64,000 nt of DNA from Microcella alkaliphila (GCF_002355395.1 NZ_AP017315.1:372001-436000), one strand, 5' to 3'. Shown: positions 16,715-24,568, counted from the first letter of the stretch. Notes: generated by a model from the sequence alone, not told the origin. Numbers and translations: made by a program.

Positions 16715-17817
16715 GATGCAACTCCTGTGTGATGCTCATTCGCGGATGCGCGTGGCCGAATCTCGCCGGAACCGCGGGGAACAAGAGTGGTAGGGACGAC
16801 AATGTGCACCGGCTCTGATGCCGGGTTGTCAATGAGCTCAAGCAGCCTGCGGAATGCGGCGCTGCCGATGAGGTTTGGGTCCTGGTCAACACAGGTGACA
16901 CCGGGCGTGAGGACGTCAGCTGTCTCGAAATCTCCGAAGGAGATGAAGGCGATTTCCTCCGATCCGCCGGCACGCATGGCGTCGATCGTGGCGATCGACG
17001 CCCGCGACGTGGCGCCGAGCATCGCCGTCGGCGCATCCGGGCGTTGGAGGAGTCGCGCCGACGCCGCTGCCATGCTTGCCCGGTCATGTTCGTGTCGAAC
17101 GATCAGCGAATCGTCGACGGGAATTCCCGCCTCGTCGAGCGCGGCACGGAACCCGGCAAGTCGCGCGCTGTTGGTGGGGTATTCGGGGTCATCGCCGATG
17201 AAGGCGATGCGACGGTGTCCCAGTGAGATGAACTGTTGGGTCACCTCTCGTGCTGCACCGAAATCGTCGACGACGACAGAATCGATTCCCTCGCGGGAGC
17301 GGTCAACGGCCACGACGGGAAATCGCCGGCGGTAGATCTGTAGCTCGTCTGCCGTCACGGCGACGGGAACAACGATGAGCCCGCACAACTGATGCCCTGT
17401 GAGACGATGTAGTTGCTCCCGCTCGCGATTGGCATCGAACCCTGTGCTGGCGAACACGACGCTCAAGTCGCGGGAGATGGCGAGATCCTCGATCACGCTG
17501 ACCAGGGATGCGAAGAACGGGTCGGAGATGGAGTCGATGACGACGCCGATCACGTCTTGACCGCCCTTTTTCAGCGATCGCGCGGTGGTGTTGGGCACGA
17601 ACCCGAGCTCGATGATCGCCGCAAGAACGCGCTCGCGCGTCTCATCGCGAACGCCCTGCTCTTCGTTGACGACTCGCGAAACGGTCTTAATACTGACGCC
17701 CGCGCGGGTAGCGACGTCTGTAATGCGCGCGCGCGCAGGCAGGGAGACTCGGCGTGATGCGCTCGACCCTGCGGCCTGTTCAGCGTTCACCGGACCTGCT
17801 CCCGACATCGTTGTCAT
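16711..17817 (-). CDS. LacI-family regulator of the sugar/polyol island
   Basis: A 368-residue repressor heading the long - strand operon. HTH RITDVATRAGVSIKTVSRVV, hinge GFVPNTTARSLKKGG, effector domain VIGVVIDSISDPFFASLVSV, VVAVDRSREG, VVDDFGAAREVTQQFISLGHRRIAFIGDD. ATG at 17817 was chosen; 17850 would place translation almost at the predicted -10, and ATG at 17808 is also possible. Its first codons (ATG ACA ACG ATG TCG) contain a near-copy of the operator GACAACGTTGTC (17804-17815), and a perfect copy lies 54 bases upstream, so autoregulation through two operators is likely. Other perfect copies at 19930 and 22458 define the likely regulon. Coupled by ATGA to the isomerase-like gene. Confidence 0.9.
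   Translation of the reverse strand: MTTMSGAGPVNAEQAAGSSASRRVSLPARARITDVATRAGVSIKTVSRVVNEEQGVRDETRERVLAAIIELGFVPNTTARSLKKGGQDVIGVVIDSISDPFFASLVSVIEDLAISRDLSVVFASTGFDANREREQLHRLTGHQLCGLIVVPVAVTADELQIYRRRFPVVAVDRSREGIDSVVVDDFGAAREVTQQFISLGHRRIAFIGDDPEYPTNSARLAGFRAALDEAGIPVDDSLIVRHEHDRASMAAASARLLQRPDAPTAMLGATSRASIATIDAMRAGGSEEIAFISFGDFETADVLTPGVTCVDQDPNLIGSAAFRRLLELIDNPASEPVHIVVPTTLVPRGSGEIRPRASANEHHTGVAS
17804..17815. promoter_or_regulatory. Near-perfect copy of the GACAACGTTGTC operator inside the LacI start
   Basis: GACATCGTTGTC matches the operator at 11 of 12 positions and overlaps the first codons of the LacI gene. It is 67 bases, centre to centre, from the perfect copy at 17871, a spacing compatible with cooperative or looped binding. 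Confidence 0.5.
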
Positions 17818-17853
17818 TTCGTGAAATCCCGCGAGGGCCGCGGGCGTCATCGG

Positions 17854-17859
17854 TATACT
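17854..17859 (+). promoter_or_regulatory. Probable -10 box of the kinase-phosphatase gene
   Basis: TATACT matches the -10 consensus at five of six positions, 50 bases upstream of the ATG at 17910. No convincing -35 lies 16-18 bases upstream. The operator at 17871-17882 would cover the initially transcribed region. Confidence 0.4.
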
Positions 17860-17870
17860 GCGGTGATTCC

Positions 17871-17882
17871 GACAACGTTGTC
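17871..17882. promoter_or_regulatory. Operator GACAACGTTGTC between LacI operon and kinase-phosphatase gene
   Basis: This perfect 12-bp palindrome sits in the divergent intergenic region. On the - strand it overlaps a -35 box TTGACA (17884-17879) that would drive the LacI operon. On the + strand it lies just downstream of a good -10 box TATACT (17854-17859), close to the expected start of transcription of the kinase-phosphatase gene. One bound repressor could therefore shut both directions. Confidence 0.75.
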
Positions 17883-17909
17883 AAGTCTTCAGAACGGAAA
17901 GTTGTCCAG

Positions 17910-19094
17910 ATGAGATTTATCGTTGTGGCGGGAGCCGCTGGCACCGGGAAGTCGACCCTCGGGCGCGCGATCGCACGAGATCGCCGGTTGCCATTTCTCG
18001 ACCTTGACACCATCACCAATGCAGTCCTGGATGGCGCTGTCAATCCCTTCCTGGACGACGTCCATTGGAATGATCAGGCTCGTCGACACACGGTTCGACC
18101 GGCGAGGTACCGGGCCCTGCTCGACACGATTTCGGACCAGGCGGAGGTGGGCGGAGGAGCAGTCGTTGTTGCGCCGTTCACCGCCGAGCTCACTGGTGGT
18201 TCCGAGTGGCATGACTTGGTGGAGGCGTGTCAGGGGGAACCCTTCGTCGTGTGGATCACGGGAACGCAGGATCTTCTTGATCGTCGTAGAGCGGAACGTC
18301 AGATCGATCGTGATGCCTACGCGGTTGACGTGCCGCCCTTGCCGCCGCGGGTGCCGCACCTGAGGCTCGACGCACAGTTGTCGACTCCGCAGCAGCTGAC
18401 GCGCGTTCTGCGGTACCTCGGGGAGCTGCGGAGCGTGCCGCACGATTCGCCGGTGTTGTCACGCACGTACGAAGCGGGTCTTTTCGATCTGGACGGGACT
18501 CTCATCGATTCAACCCCCGCCGTTCTGCGCTCGTGGAACCGGTTGAGCGCCGAGTACGGAGTTGACATCAACCCCGTGGCCTCGGGCCACGGGAAACCGG
18601 CGACTCACCTCATTCATGCGATTCTCCCTCCAGACAAAGCGGAGGCGGCGCTTGCCCGCATCACGGAAATAGAGGCGGCAGAGGTTTCTGACGTCGTTCC
18701 GATTCCTGGCTCGCACGAGTTCTTCACCTCCGTGCCCAGGCGCGCGATCGTGACGAGCGGAACCCGCCTAATTGCAGGCAATCGCCTGGCCGCTTCCGGC
18801 GTTTCGCGACCAGACGTCGTCGTGACGTTCGATGACGTCTCCCAGGGAAAGCCGAACCCTGAGCCGTTCTTGCTCGCGGCTCAGAGGCTTGGCGTGCGAC
18901 CCGAGGCCTGCGTCGTCTTCGAGGACGCGCCGGCGGGGATCGCCGCCGGAAGGTCTGCCGGTTGCACTGTCGTCGCAATCACGGGAACTCATGACGCCGA
19001 TGAACTGCAGGGCGCTGACCTGGTGGTTGACCGCCTCGATCAGCTGACGGTCGTGACCGACCACGAGGGGTTTCGCCTGGACCTCGGGGTGTGA
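17910..19094 (+). CDS. Fusion of P-loop (gluconate-kinase-like) domain and HAD sugar phosphatase
   Basis: A 394-residue two-domain protein. Residues 1 to about 175 form a small P-loop kinase-like domain: FIVVAGAAGTGKSTLGRAIA with Walker A at residues 8-16, FLDLDTITN, and WITGTQDLLDRRRAERQ. From about residue 187 a HAD hydrolase begins, with catalytic aspartates in GLFDLDGTLIDSTP (residues 193 and 195), the motif II region AIVTSG, the lysine in SQGKPNPEPF and the acidic motif FEDAPAGIAAG. The second domain resembles beta-phosphoglucomutase/mannitol-1-phosphatase-type enzymes. ATG at 17910 follows the operator and excludes a 52-residue upstream frame that would cross it. A kinase joined to a sugar phosphatase suggests sugar-phosphate turnover or exchange; both activities are inferred only. 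Confidence 0.8.
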   Translation: MRFIVVAGAAGTGKSTLGRAIARDRRLPFLDLDTITNAVLDGAVNPFLDDVHWNDQARRHTVRPARYRALLDTISDQAEVGGGAVVVAPFTAELTGGSEWHDLVEACQGEPFVVWITGTQDLLDRRRAERQIDRDAYAVDVPPLPPRVPHLRLDAQLSTPQQLTRVLRYLGELRSVPHDSPVLSRTYEAGLFDLDGTLIDSTPAVLRSWNRLSAEYGVDINPVASGHGKPATHLIHAILPPDKAEAALARITEIEAAEVSDVVPIPGSHEFFTSVPRRAIVTSGTRLIAGNRLAASGVSRPDVVVTFDDVSQGKPNPEPFLLAAQRLGVRPEACVVFEDAPAGIAAGRSAGCTVVAITGTHDADELQGADLVVDRLDQLTVVTDHEGFRLDLGV

Positions 19095-19127
19095 TCGTGA
19101 GGTATGGCGCCGAGCACTCTCGCCTGG

Positions 19128-19856
19128 TTAACGGGAGGAGTAGCCGCCATCGATAGGGAGAGAGACGCCGGTGATCATGCCTGCCTCGTCACTCAGGAGA
19201 AAGACAACAGGCCCAGCGATGTCGTCCTCGGTGGCCCACTTGCCAAGCGGCATCTGTTCGAGGAATGGCTTCTCAATTTCTTCTCGACCCCAATACCAGG
19301 CAGACATGGGCGTCATTACCACGGTGGGGTTGACGCTGTTCACGCGAATGCCATGGCGACCCAGCTCGAGCGCGGAGACTCGGGTGATGTTGTCGAGAGC
19401 AGCTTTAGATGAACCGTACGAGATGTGGCCTCCCAGCGCGACGAGGCTTGCCTGACTCGACACGTTGACGATGGCGCCGCCGCGCCCACGTCGAATCATC
19501 TCTCTCGCGGCATACTTAGTCACCAGCAGGGCGCCGCGCGCGTTGACCGCGATTACCTTGTCGAAGACCGAGATGTCCGTGTCCTGAGGGGTGGCGATCT
19601 CGCCGCCGAACCCGGCACAGTTCACGACGCCCCAGAGGTCGAGCCCTTCGATAGCTTCGCGGATTGACTCTTCCGATTCGAGATCGAAACCCAGTGCGCG
19701 TGCCCCCGTCTCCGCCGTGATGGCGTCGAGCGACGACAGGGTGCGACCAGCCGCGATGACGTCAGCTCCGCGTCGGGTGAGGTGTCTCACGATCGCGCCG
19801 CCGATTCCTCCAGCTGCACCCGTGACGAGCACCGTCCGGCCGTCAAAATCTCCCAT
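19128..19856 (-). CDS. Short-chain dehydrogenase/reductase
   Basis: A 242-residue classical SDR resembling carbonyl/L-xylulose reductases. Motifs: VLVTGAAGGIGGAIVRHLTRRG, then ALGFDLES, VNCAG (NNAG variant), NVSSQAS, and YGSSKAALDNITR with catalytic Tyr and Lys, ending in TGVSLPIDGGYSSR. The ATG at 19856 has AAGGGA upstream; the frame extends far beyond but into the divergent mannitol-dehydrogenase gene, so longer starts are rejected. Only 34 bases separate it from that gene, and the operator that probably controls both lies inside the neighbour's coding region. It converges on the kinase-phosphatase gene. Oxidation of a polyol or reduction of a ketose is the likely role. Confidence 0.86.
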   Translation of the reverse strand: MGDFDGRTVLVTGAAGGIGGAIVRHLTRRGADVIAAGRTLSSLDAITAETGARALGFDLESEESIREAIEGLDLWGVVNCAGFGGEIATPQDTDISVFDKVIAVNARGALLVTKYAAREMIRRGRGGAIVNVSSQASLVALGGHISYGSSKAALDNITRVSALELGRHGIRVNSVNPTVVMTPMSAWYWGREEIEKPFLEQMPLGKWATEDDIAGPVVFLLSDEAGMITGVSLPIDGGYSSR

Positions 19857-19890
19857 TACTGCTGTTCCCTTCGTTGCTACAGTCGACCCT

Positions 19891-21330
19891 GTGACTGATC
19901 TCAATACTACGTCGGTGAAAGCAGCTAAAGACAACGTTGTCATTCCGACGTACGATCGCGACCTGATGATGCCCGGAATTGTGCACTTCGGTCTCGGCGC
20001 GTTCAGTCGCGCACATCTGGCCATGTACGTGGATCGCCTTCTCGCTCGGGGTGACGCTGACGAGTGGGCGGTGAGCGGAATCGGTCTGATGCCCGCCGAC
20101 GAGAAGATGCGAGACATCCTGGCCGAGCAAGATCGTCTGTACACCCTGATTACTCGGGCTGCGGACGGGGAGCCGGATGCGCGCATCATCGGCTCGATTG
20201 CCGAGTATCTCTACGCCCCGGATGACCCGGAAGCCGTCATCGAGCGACTGGCCGCACCCACCACCCGAATCGTCACCCTGACGGTCACAGAGGCTGGCTA
20301 TACGCTGGGGACGACCGCCGCGAACGAGAGCGCACCGACGACGGTGTGGGGCTATCTACTTGCCGGCCTCACGCGTCGCGCCGAGCGCGGCATCCCACCC
20401 TTCACCGTGCTGTCGTGCGACAACATTCAGGGCAACGGCTCTATCGCGCGCAACGCCCTCGTGTCCTACGCGCGTGGTGCCGGCTCCGATTGGGCAGAGC
20501 GAATCGCGACCGAGGTCGCCTTCCCCAACTCGATGGTCGATCGCATCACGCCGGCGACGACCGCCGAGGATATCGACACGGTCGAGCAGATCACGGGGCT
20601 GCGTGATGAGTGGCCGGTGAGCTCCGAGCGTTTTGAGCAGTGGGTCATCGAAGACAACTTCTCCGCAGGGCGGCCCGCCTTTGAGACCGTCGGCGCTCAG
20701 TTCGTCGCAGACGTCGCGCCTTACGAGAAAATGAAACTGCGATTGCTCAACGCCTCTCACCAGGCGATGGCGTATCTCGGAATCCTTGAGGGCTATACCT
20801 ACGTGCATGAGGTCGTGCGCGATGCTGACTTCGCGACCTTCTTGAGGGGGTACATGCGCGAAGAGGCCGCGCCCACCCTGGATGACGTGCCGGGTATCGA
20901 CCTTGCCGGCTACCAAGATGAACTGATCGCGCGGTTCTCGAACGCCGCCATCAAGGACACTCTTGCGCGGCAAGTCGTCGATGGATCGGAACGGATTCCG
21001 AAGTTCCTCCTCCCTGTTATCGCCGACCAGATCGCGGCGGGTCGAAACATTGAGCGATGCGCGCTCGTCCTGGCGGCCTGGCAGGCGGTTCTGCTCCGCG
21101 GAGCGACTCGTCCCACCGATCGAGCGATTACGTCGGACGCCCGCCTGGATGAACTCGAGGCGGCCGCCCTTGCCGGCGAAGAGCATCCGGGGGCGTTCCT
21201 CACGATTGTGCCGCTGAGTGAGATCGACGATGAACGCTTCACCCGTGCGTATCGGAAGGCGCGTGCTGAGCTGCGAGAGTACGGGCCGAGGGGTGCCGTG
21301 CTCTCACTTAACCGCGATGCTGTCCACTGA
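19891..21330 (+). CDS. Mannitol dehydrogenase-family (polyol/hexuronate-type) oxidoreductase
   Basis: A 479-residue NAD-dependent long-chain polyol dehydrogenase that oxidises a polyol such as mannitol or arabinitol to the ketose, or reduces a ketouronate. Family marks: PGIVHFGLGAFSRAHLAMYVD (nucleotide-binding segment), VTLTVTEAGY, FTVLSCDNIQGNGSIARNAL, PNSMVDRITPATT, EDNFSAGRPAFETVGAQFV, and KMKLRLLNASHQAMAYLG, which holds the catalytic lysine and Asn/His. I chose GTG at 19891 because relatives keep an N-terminal L-N-x-x-x...P-x-Y-D-R segment before PGIVHFG; ATG at 19966 would delete it. As a result the operator at 19930-19941 lies in codons 14-17 (Asp-Asn-Val-Val). Divergent from the SDR gene. 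Confidence 0.87.
   Translation: MTDLNTTSVKAAKDNVVIPTYDRDLMMPGIVHFGLGAFSRAHLAMYVDRLLARGDADEWAVSGIGLMPADEKMRDILAEQDRLYTLITRAADGEPDARIIGSIAEYLYAPDDPEAVIERLAAPTTRIVTLTVTEAGYTLGTTAANESAPTTVWGYLLAGLTRRAERGIPPFTVLSCDNIQGNGSIARNALVSYARGAGSDWAERIATEVAFPNSMVDRITPATTAEDIDTVEQITGLRDEWPVSSERFEQWVIEDNFSAGRPAFETVGAQFVADVAPYEKMKLRLLNASHQAMAYLGILEGYTYVHEVVRDADFATFLRGYMREEAAPTLDDVPGIDLAGYQDELIARFSNAAIKDTLARQVVDGSERIPKFLLPVIADQIAAGRNIERCALVLAAWQAVLLRGATRPTDRAITSDARLDELEAAALAGEEHPGAFLTIVPLSEIDDERFTRAYRKARAELREYGPRGAVLSLNRDAVH
19930..19941. promoter_or_regulatory. Operator GACAACGTTGTC within the polyol dehydrogenase coding region
   Basis: A perfect copy of the 12-bp palindrome, in frame as GAC AAC GTT GTC. It is 39 bases after the chosen GTG of the dehydrogenase and 74 bases upstream of the divergent SDR start. 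Between the two starts there are only 34 bases, leaving little room for an operator outside coding sequence. A possible -10 (TAGTAT on the - strand, 19909-19904) for the SDR gene lies just downstream of it. Confidence 0.7.
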
Positions 21331-21343
21331 CGTTGCCCAGACC

Positions 21344-22363
21344 TTAGTGTCGCGAGGCGACAGTGGTCGACGCCGTGATTTCGACCCCGAGGTCAAGGTG
21401 ATGTCCCGGCTCTAACGGAACCAGCAAGTTCTGCTCGTGGGCAGCGGTGCGGCCCAAGATGGTCGGAACTAAGCTGGGCTCGACGCCGAGGACGTAGTGC
21501 CCCGCCTCGGCAACGCGCCACTGGAAAAGACCGGGTAGCTGCGCGGAGTCGAAACGGATTCCGATGGTGAGCCCGCGGGGGTTGACCACCTCGACATCAA
21601 CGGTCTCGGCGCGGGGGAGCATGTGCTGAAAAACCTGCTCAGGATAGCGGTCGCGAAGGGCAGGGAACGAGGACCAGGTCGTCACGCCGGCGGCGGCGTG
21701 CTCATCGCGAGGTCGCACCTCTGTTGCGGGCGATCGCAGTTCCGTACCCTCGTCGATGAGGGGCCAGCCGAAGTTGAGGTGGTAGAGGACCATCGGTGAC
21801 ACGGGCCGCGAGCCGCGGTTGACCAGGCGGTCCGCGACGCGCACCGTGCGTTCACCCACGGGGGATGTGATGCGACGATGCAGCTCGAGGTTCTCGCCGA
21901 AGACACGTGCCTCTCGAACGATGCCCTCGATGACTATCTCATCGTCCACGACCGCAGTTCGGGTCACCGTGGCCGGACGGGAGGAGATGCGGCCGTGCAT
22001 GGGGTGTGACTGGTCGCCATCCTGCGAAGCCGGCCCCACATTCAGCAGTCCACAGGTGGTGAGGAGGCCGCCCCCGAACGTGCGCAACCATGACTGACCG
22101 TCGACGCCCGCCTCGGGGACTCGGGGGAAGCCGGTGGGGGAGATCCATGCAACTGGCACGCCCGCAACCCGCAGCTGACCCAGGTCGAGTGCACGATCGG
22201 GAAGCACCGCAAAGTCGAGGTCGCCGTTGATGACATGAATACGCCGAGTCGCGGCGGACGGCCCGTCCGACACCGTACTCGACGTTATCGACACGGCCTG
22301 ATCGAGCGAGCCCATGAGACGAGTGGCCACATCGAATGGAGCCCCGAATACGGTTCTTGGCAT
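21344..22363 (-). CDS. Aldose-epimerase-like protein (DUF4432 type)
   Basis: A 339-residue protein with a galactose-mutarotase-like fold, related to DUF4432 proteins found beside sugar and sugar-acid catabolic genes. Visible: ATRRIHVINGDLDFAVLPDRALDLGQLRVAGVP, GWSWLRTFGGGLLTTCGL-like segment (SWLRTFGGGLLTTCGLLNVG), HPMHGRIS, VLYHLNFGWPLIDEG, and VLGVEPSLVPTILGRTAA. Such proteins probably convert anomers or act as sugar-binding accessory proteins; no reaction is proven. ATG at 22363 has GGGAGG eight bases upstream, so a 33-residue extension of the frame, which would overlap the operator-promoter region, was rejected. It is divergent from the class I aldolase gene, with the operator at 22458 between them, and converges on the polyol dehydrogenase. 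Confidence 0.75.
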   Translation of the reverse strand: MPRTVFGAPFDVATRLMGSLDQAVSITSSTVSDGPSAATRRIHVINGDLDFAVLPDRALDLGQLRVAGVPVAWISPTGFPRVPEAGVDGQSWLRTFGGGLLTTCGLLNVGPASQDGDQSHPMHGRISSRPATVTRTAVVDDEIVIEGIVREARVFGENLELHRRITSPVGERTVRVADRLVNRGSRPVSPMVLYHLNFGWPLIDEGTELRSPATEVRPRDEHAAAGVTTWSSFPALRDRYPEQVFQHMLPRAETVDVEVVNPRGLTIGIRFDSAQLPGLFQWRVAEAGHYVLGVEPSLVPTILGRTAAHEQNLLVPLEPGHHLDLGVEITASTTVASRH

Positions 22364-22455
22364 CTGGTGCGCCTCCCTTGGTGCAGTGCGTGTCACGTTA
22401 TCAGCGGCCTGGTCGGGTGATGTCGGGGTGCGCGGAGCTCGCCTTGCGGACATGC

Positions 22456-22485
22456 TTGACAACGTTGTCTTTACGCCTTTACAGT
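22456..22485 (+). promoter_or_regulatory. Promoter of aldolase-oxidoreductase operon overlapped by LacI operator
   Basis: TTGACA (22456-22461), an 18-base spacer and TACAGT (22480-22485) form a good promoter about 58 bases upstream of the aldolase ATG. The operator GACAACGTTGTC occupies 22458-22469, overlapping the -35 box and spacer, so repressor binding would directly exclude RNA polymerase. The layout matches the other two operator sites of this regulon. Confidence 0.75.
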
Positions 22486-22542
22486 GATGCGCGTAGCGGC
22501 ACGTAGCCCCTGCGTGGGCTCTTTCGGAGAACGGACTCCCCC

Positions 22543-23382
22543 ATGAAACCTCGCCTCAATCGGCTGTTCAACCCGCACTCTGGGCGTGCTCTGGATGTCG
22601 CCGTTGATCATGGTGCTTTTCACGAGCACGCCTTCATTGCGGGGATCGAAGACATGCCCGCTACCGTTGCCACCCTGGTGGAGGCTGGCCCCGACGCCAT
22701 TCAGCTAACGCTCGGGCAGGCGCCCCTGCTGCAGTCCATTCCGGGAAAACAGAAGCCCGGGCTCGTTTTGCGCACCGACATCGCCAATGTGTACGGCAAT
22801 CCGCTGGAGTCGCCGCTGCACACCGTGCACGTCCCCGATGCGATCGAGGTCGCGGTGAAGCTGGATGCGGTTGCTGTCTGCGTGAACCTGCTCGATCTAC
22901 CGGGTCACCCCGAGGTGCGTGAGCAGTGCATCCGGTCGATTCTCGCTCTGCGGTCGGAAGCGGAACGCTGGGGCATACCGATGATGATCGAGCCGCTCGT
23001 GATGCAGACCAACTCGGCCGGCGGTGGCGGGTACGCCGTCGATGGCGACACCAAGAAGATCGTCACGCTCGTGCGCCAGGCACGAGAGCTTGGGGCCGAC
23101 CTCATCAAGGCCGACCCCACCGATAACCTCGCCGACTACCACCTCGTGGTTCAGGCGGCCGCCGACACGCCTGTGTTGGTGCGGGGGGGCGGGCGCGTTG
23201 ACGATCGCACGCTGCTGGAGCGCACGAAGGCTGTTCTCGACCAGGGTGCGAGAGGCATTGTCTATGGCCGGAATGTGATTCAACACAGCAACCCGGCGGG
23301 AATCACCGCGGCTCTCATGGCCGTCGTGCACGAGAACGCATCGGTCGACGACGCCCTGGCGCTCATCGAGGGTGCGCGATGA
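22543..23382 (+). CDS. Class I aldolase (DhnA/LsrF-type)
   Basis: A 279-residue TIM-barrel class I aldolase related to DhnA fructose-bisphosphate aldolase and LsrF. Visible: LDVAVDHGAFHEHAFIAGIE, PDAIQLTLGQAPLL, VAVCVNLLDLPG, PMMIEPLVMQT, GADLIKADPTDN carrying the probable Schiff-base lysine, TPVLVRGGGRVDDRTLLE, and GARGIVYGRNVIQHSNPAG with the phosphate-binding loop. ATG at 22543 has GGAGAACGG upstream. It overlaps the Gfo/Idh gene by ATGA. This is the third aldolase type in the island besides the class II ketose-bisphosphate and class II adducin-type enzymes. It presumably cleaves a phosphorylated ketose or keto-deoxy sugar produced by its neighbours. Confidence 0.83.
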   Translation: MKPRLNRLFNPHSGRALDVAVDHGAFHEHAFIAGIEDMPATVATLVEAGPDAIQLTLGQAPLLQSIPGKQKPGLVLRTDIANVYGNPLESPLHTVHVPDAIEVAVKLDAVAVCVNLLDLPGHPEVREQCIRSILALRSEAERWGIPMMIEPLVMQTNSAGGGGYAVDGDTKKIVTLVRQARELGADLIKADPTDNLADYHLVVQAAADTPVLVRGGGRVDDRTLLERTKAVLDQGARGIVYGRNVIQHSNPAGITAALMAVVHENASVDDALALIEGAR

Positions 23383-24545
23383 GCGGACAGCGCGTTAACG
23401 TCGGAATCATCGGCGGCGGACTCATGGGTCGAGAGATCGCGGCGGCCCTTCGGCGATGGCCCGCGCTCATCGATCACCCCGCTGAGCCCCAGCTTGTCGC
23501 CGTGTGTGACATCAATCCGGATGCTCTCGAGTGGTTCCGGCGCATCGACAGCGTGCGGCTGATGACCACCGATTATCGCAAGTTGTTGGCCGACCCCGAC
23601 GTTGATGTCGTCTACATCGCCGTACGGCACGACCTTCACGAGCAGATGTATGTTGACGCGGTGCGAGCGGGCAAGGCACTTCTCGCCGAGAAGCCGTTCG
23701 GGATCGACGCCGATGCTGCCGACGCGGTTCTTCGGGCGATCGACGAGACGCCCGGAGCGTTCGTGCGGGTGTCGAGTGAGATGCCGTTCTTCCCCGGCGC
23801 CCAGATGGCGATCGACTACGTGCGCAGCGGAGCCCTGGGGCGCATCATCGAGGCGAAATGCACCTTCCTGCACTCCAGCGATCTGGACGTCAACAAGCCA
23901 CTCAACTGGAAGCGTCAGAAGCAGTACTGCGGTGACGCTGGTGTGCTCAACGATTTGGGCATGCACACGTGGCACGTGCCCCTCCGACTGGGGTGGGTTC
24001 CGGACACGCTTATGGGCATCCTGCAGGACATCGTGACGGCGCGCCCCGGGGCGGACGGCCCGATGCAGCCATGCGACACGTGGGAGAACGCGGTCATTCA
24101 TAGTTGGATCGACACCGACGGCGACCCCTTCCCGCTCACGACCGAGACGAAGCGCATCGCTCCCGGAGAGAAGAACACCTGGGAATTCGAGGCGATTGGG
24201 ATGAACGGTGGAGTGCGTTTCAGCACGAAGAACCCGAAAGCCGTCGATGTGTTCTCGGTCGTCGAGGTGGCTGGCCACGGCCGCGAGCAGAGCTGGCAGA
24301 GTGTCGATGCGGGGAGCCAGTCCGTCTGGCCGACGGTGACGGGCGCGAACTTCGAGACGGGATTCTCCGATGCGATCCTGCAGATGTGGGCGGCGTTCCT
24401 GGCGGAGCGAGCGGGCCAGCTCGGCGATGGTTTCGGCACGGTTCGACCGGAGGAGGCGGCCTTCACCCATCGGCTTTTCGCGGCAGCGATCGAGGCGCAC
24501 GAGCGTCGGCAGATGCAGGCGCCCAAGGGTTTCCTGAGCCGTTAG
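23379..24545 (+). CDS. Gfo/Idh/MocA-family oxidoreductase
   Basis: A 388-residue NAD(P)-dependent sugar or polyol dehydrogenase. The N-terminal Rossmann fold shows VGIIGGGLMGREIAAAL and VAVCDINPDALEWF; VVYIAVRHDLHEQMYVDAVRAGKALLAEKPFG carries the conserved EKP lysine; GVLNDLGMHTWHVPLRLG contains the Asp and His of the catalytic region in this family. The C-terminal half is an open beta sheet binding the sugar. It is coupled to the upstream aldolase by ATGA and ends before an 18-bp palindrome that separates it from the convergent D-lactate-dehydrogenase-type gene. The substrate is not defined; inositol- or glucose-like polyols are usual for the family. Confidence 0.87.
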   Translation: MSGQRVNVGIIGGGLMGREIAAALRRWPALIDHPAEPQLVAVCDINPDALEWFRRIDSVRLMTTDYRKLLADPDVDVVYIAVRHDLHEQMYVDAVRAGKALLAEKPFGIDADAADAVLRAIDETPGAFVRVSSEMPFFPGAQMAIDYVRSGALGRIIEAKCTFLHSSDLDVNKPLNWKRQKQYCGDAGVLNDLGMHTWHVPLRLGWVPDTLMGILQDIVTARPGADGPMQPCDTWENAVIHSWIDTDGDPFPLTTETKRIAPGEKNTWEFEAIGMNGGVRFSTKNPKAVDVFSVVEVAGHGREQSWQSVDAGSQSVWPTVTGANFETGFSDAILQMWAAFLAERAGQLGDGFGTVRPEEAAFTHRLFAAAIEAHERRQMQAPKGFLSR

Positions 24546-24548
24546 GGC

Positions 24549-24566
24549 CGTCGGCACGTGCCGACG
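24549..24566. terminator. Bidirectional terminator-like palindrome
   Basis: CGTCGGCACGTGCCGACG is a perfect 18-bp inverted repeat followed by TCTT on the + strand. It lies in the 23 bases between two convergent genes, the usual place for a shared terminator. Confidence 0.55.
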
Positions 24567-24568
24567 TC

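Noticed and set aside
22276..22292. Possible further copy of the island operator (GACGTTATCGAC-like) within the DUF4432 gene
   Set aside because: Only about 8 of 12 positions agree with GACAACGTTGTC, not better than expected by chance over the region.
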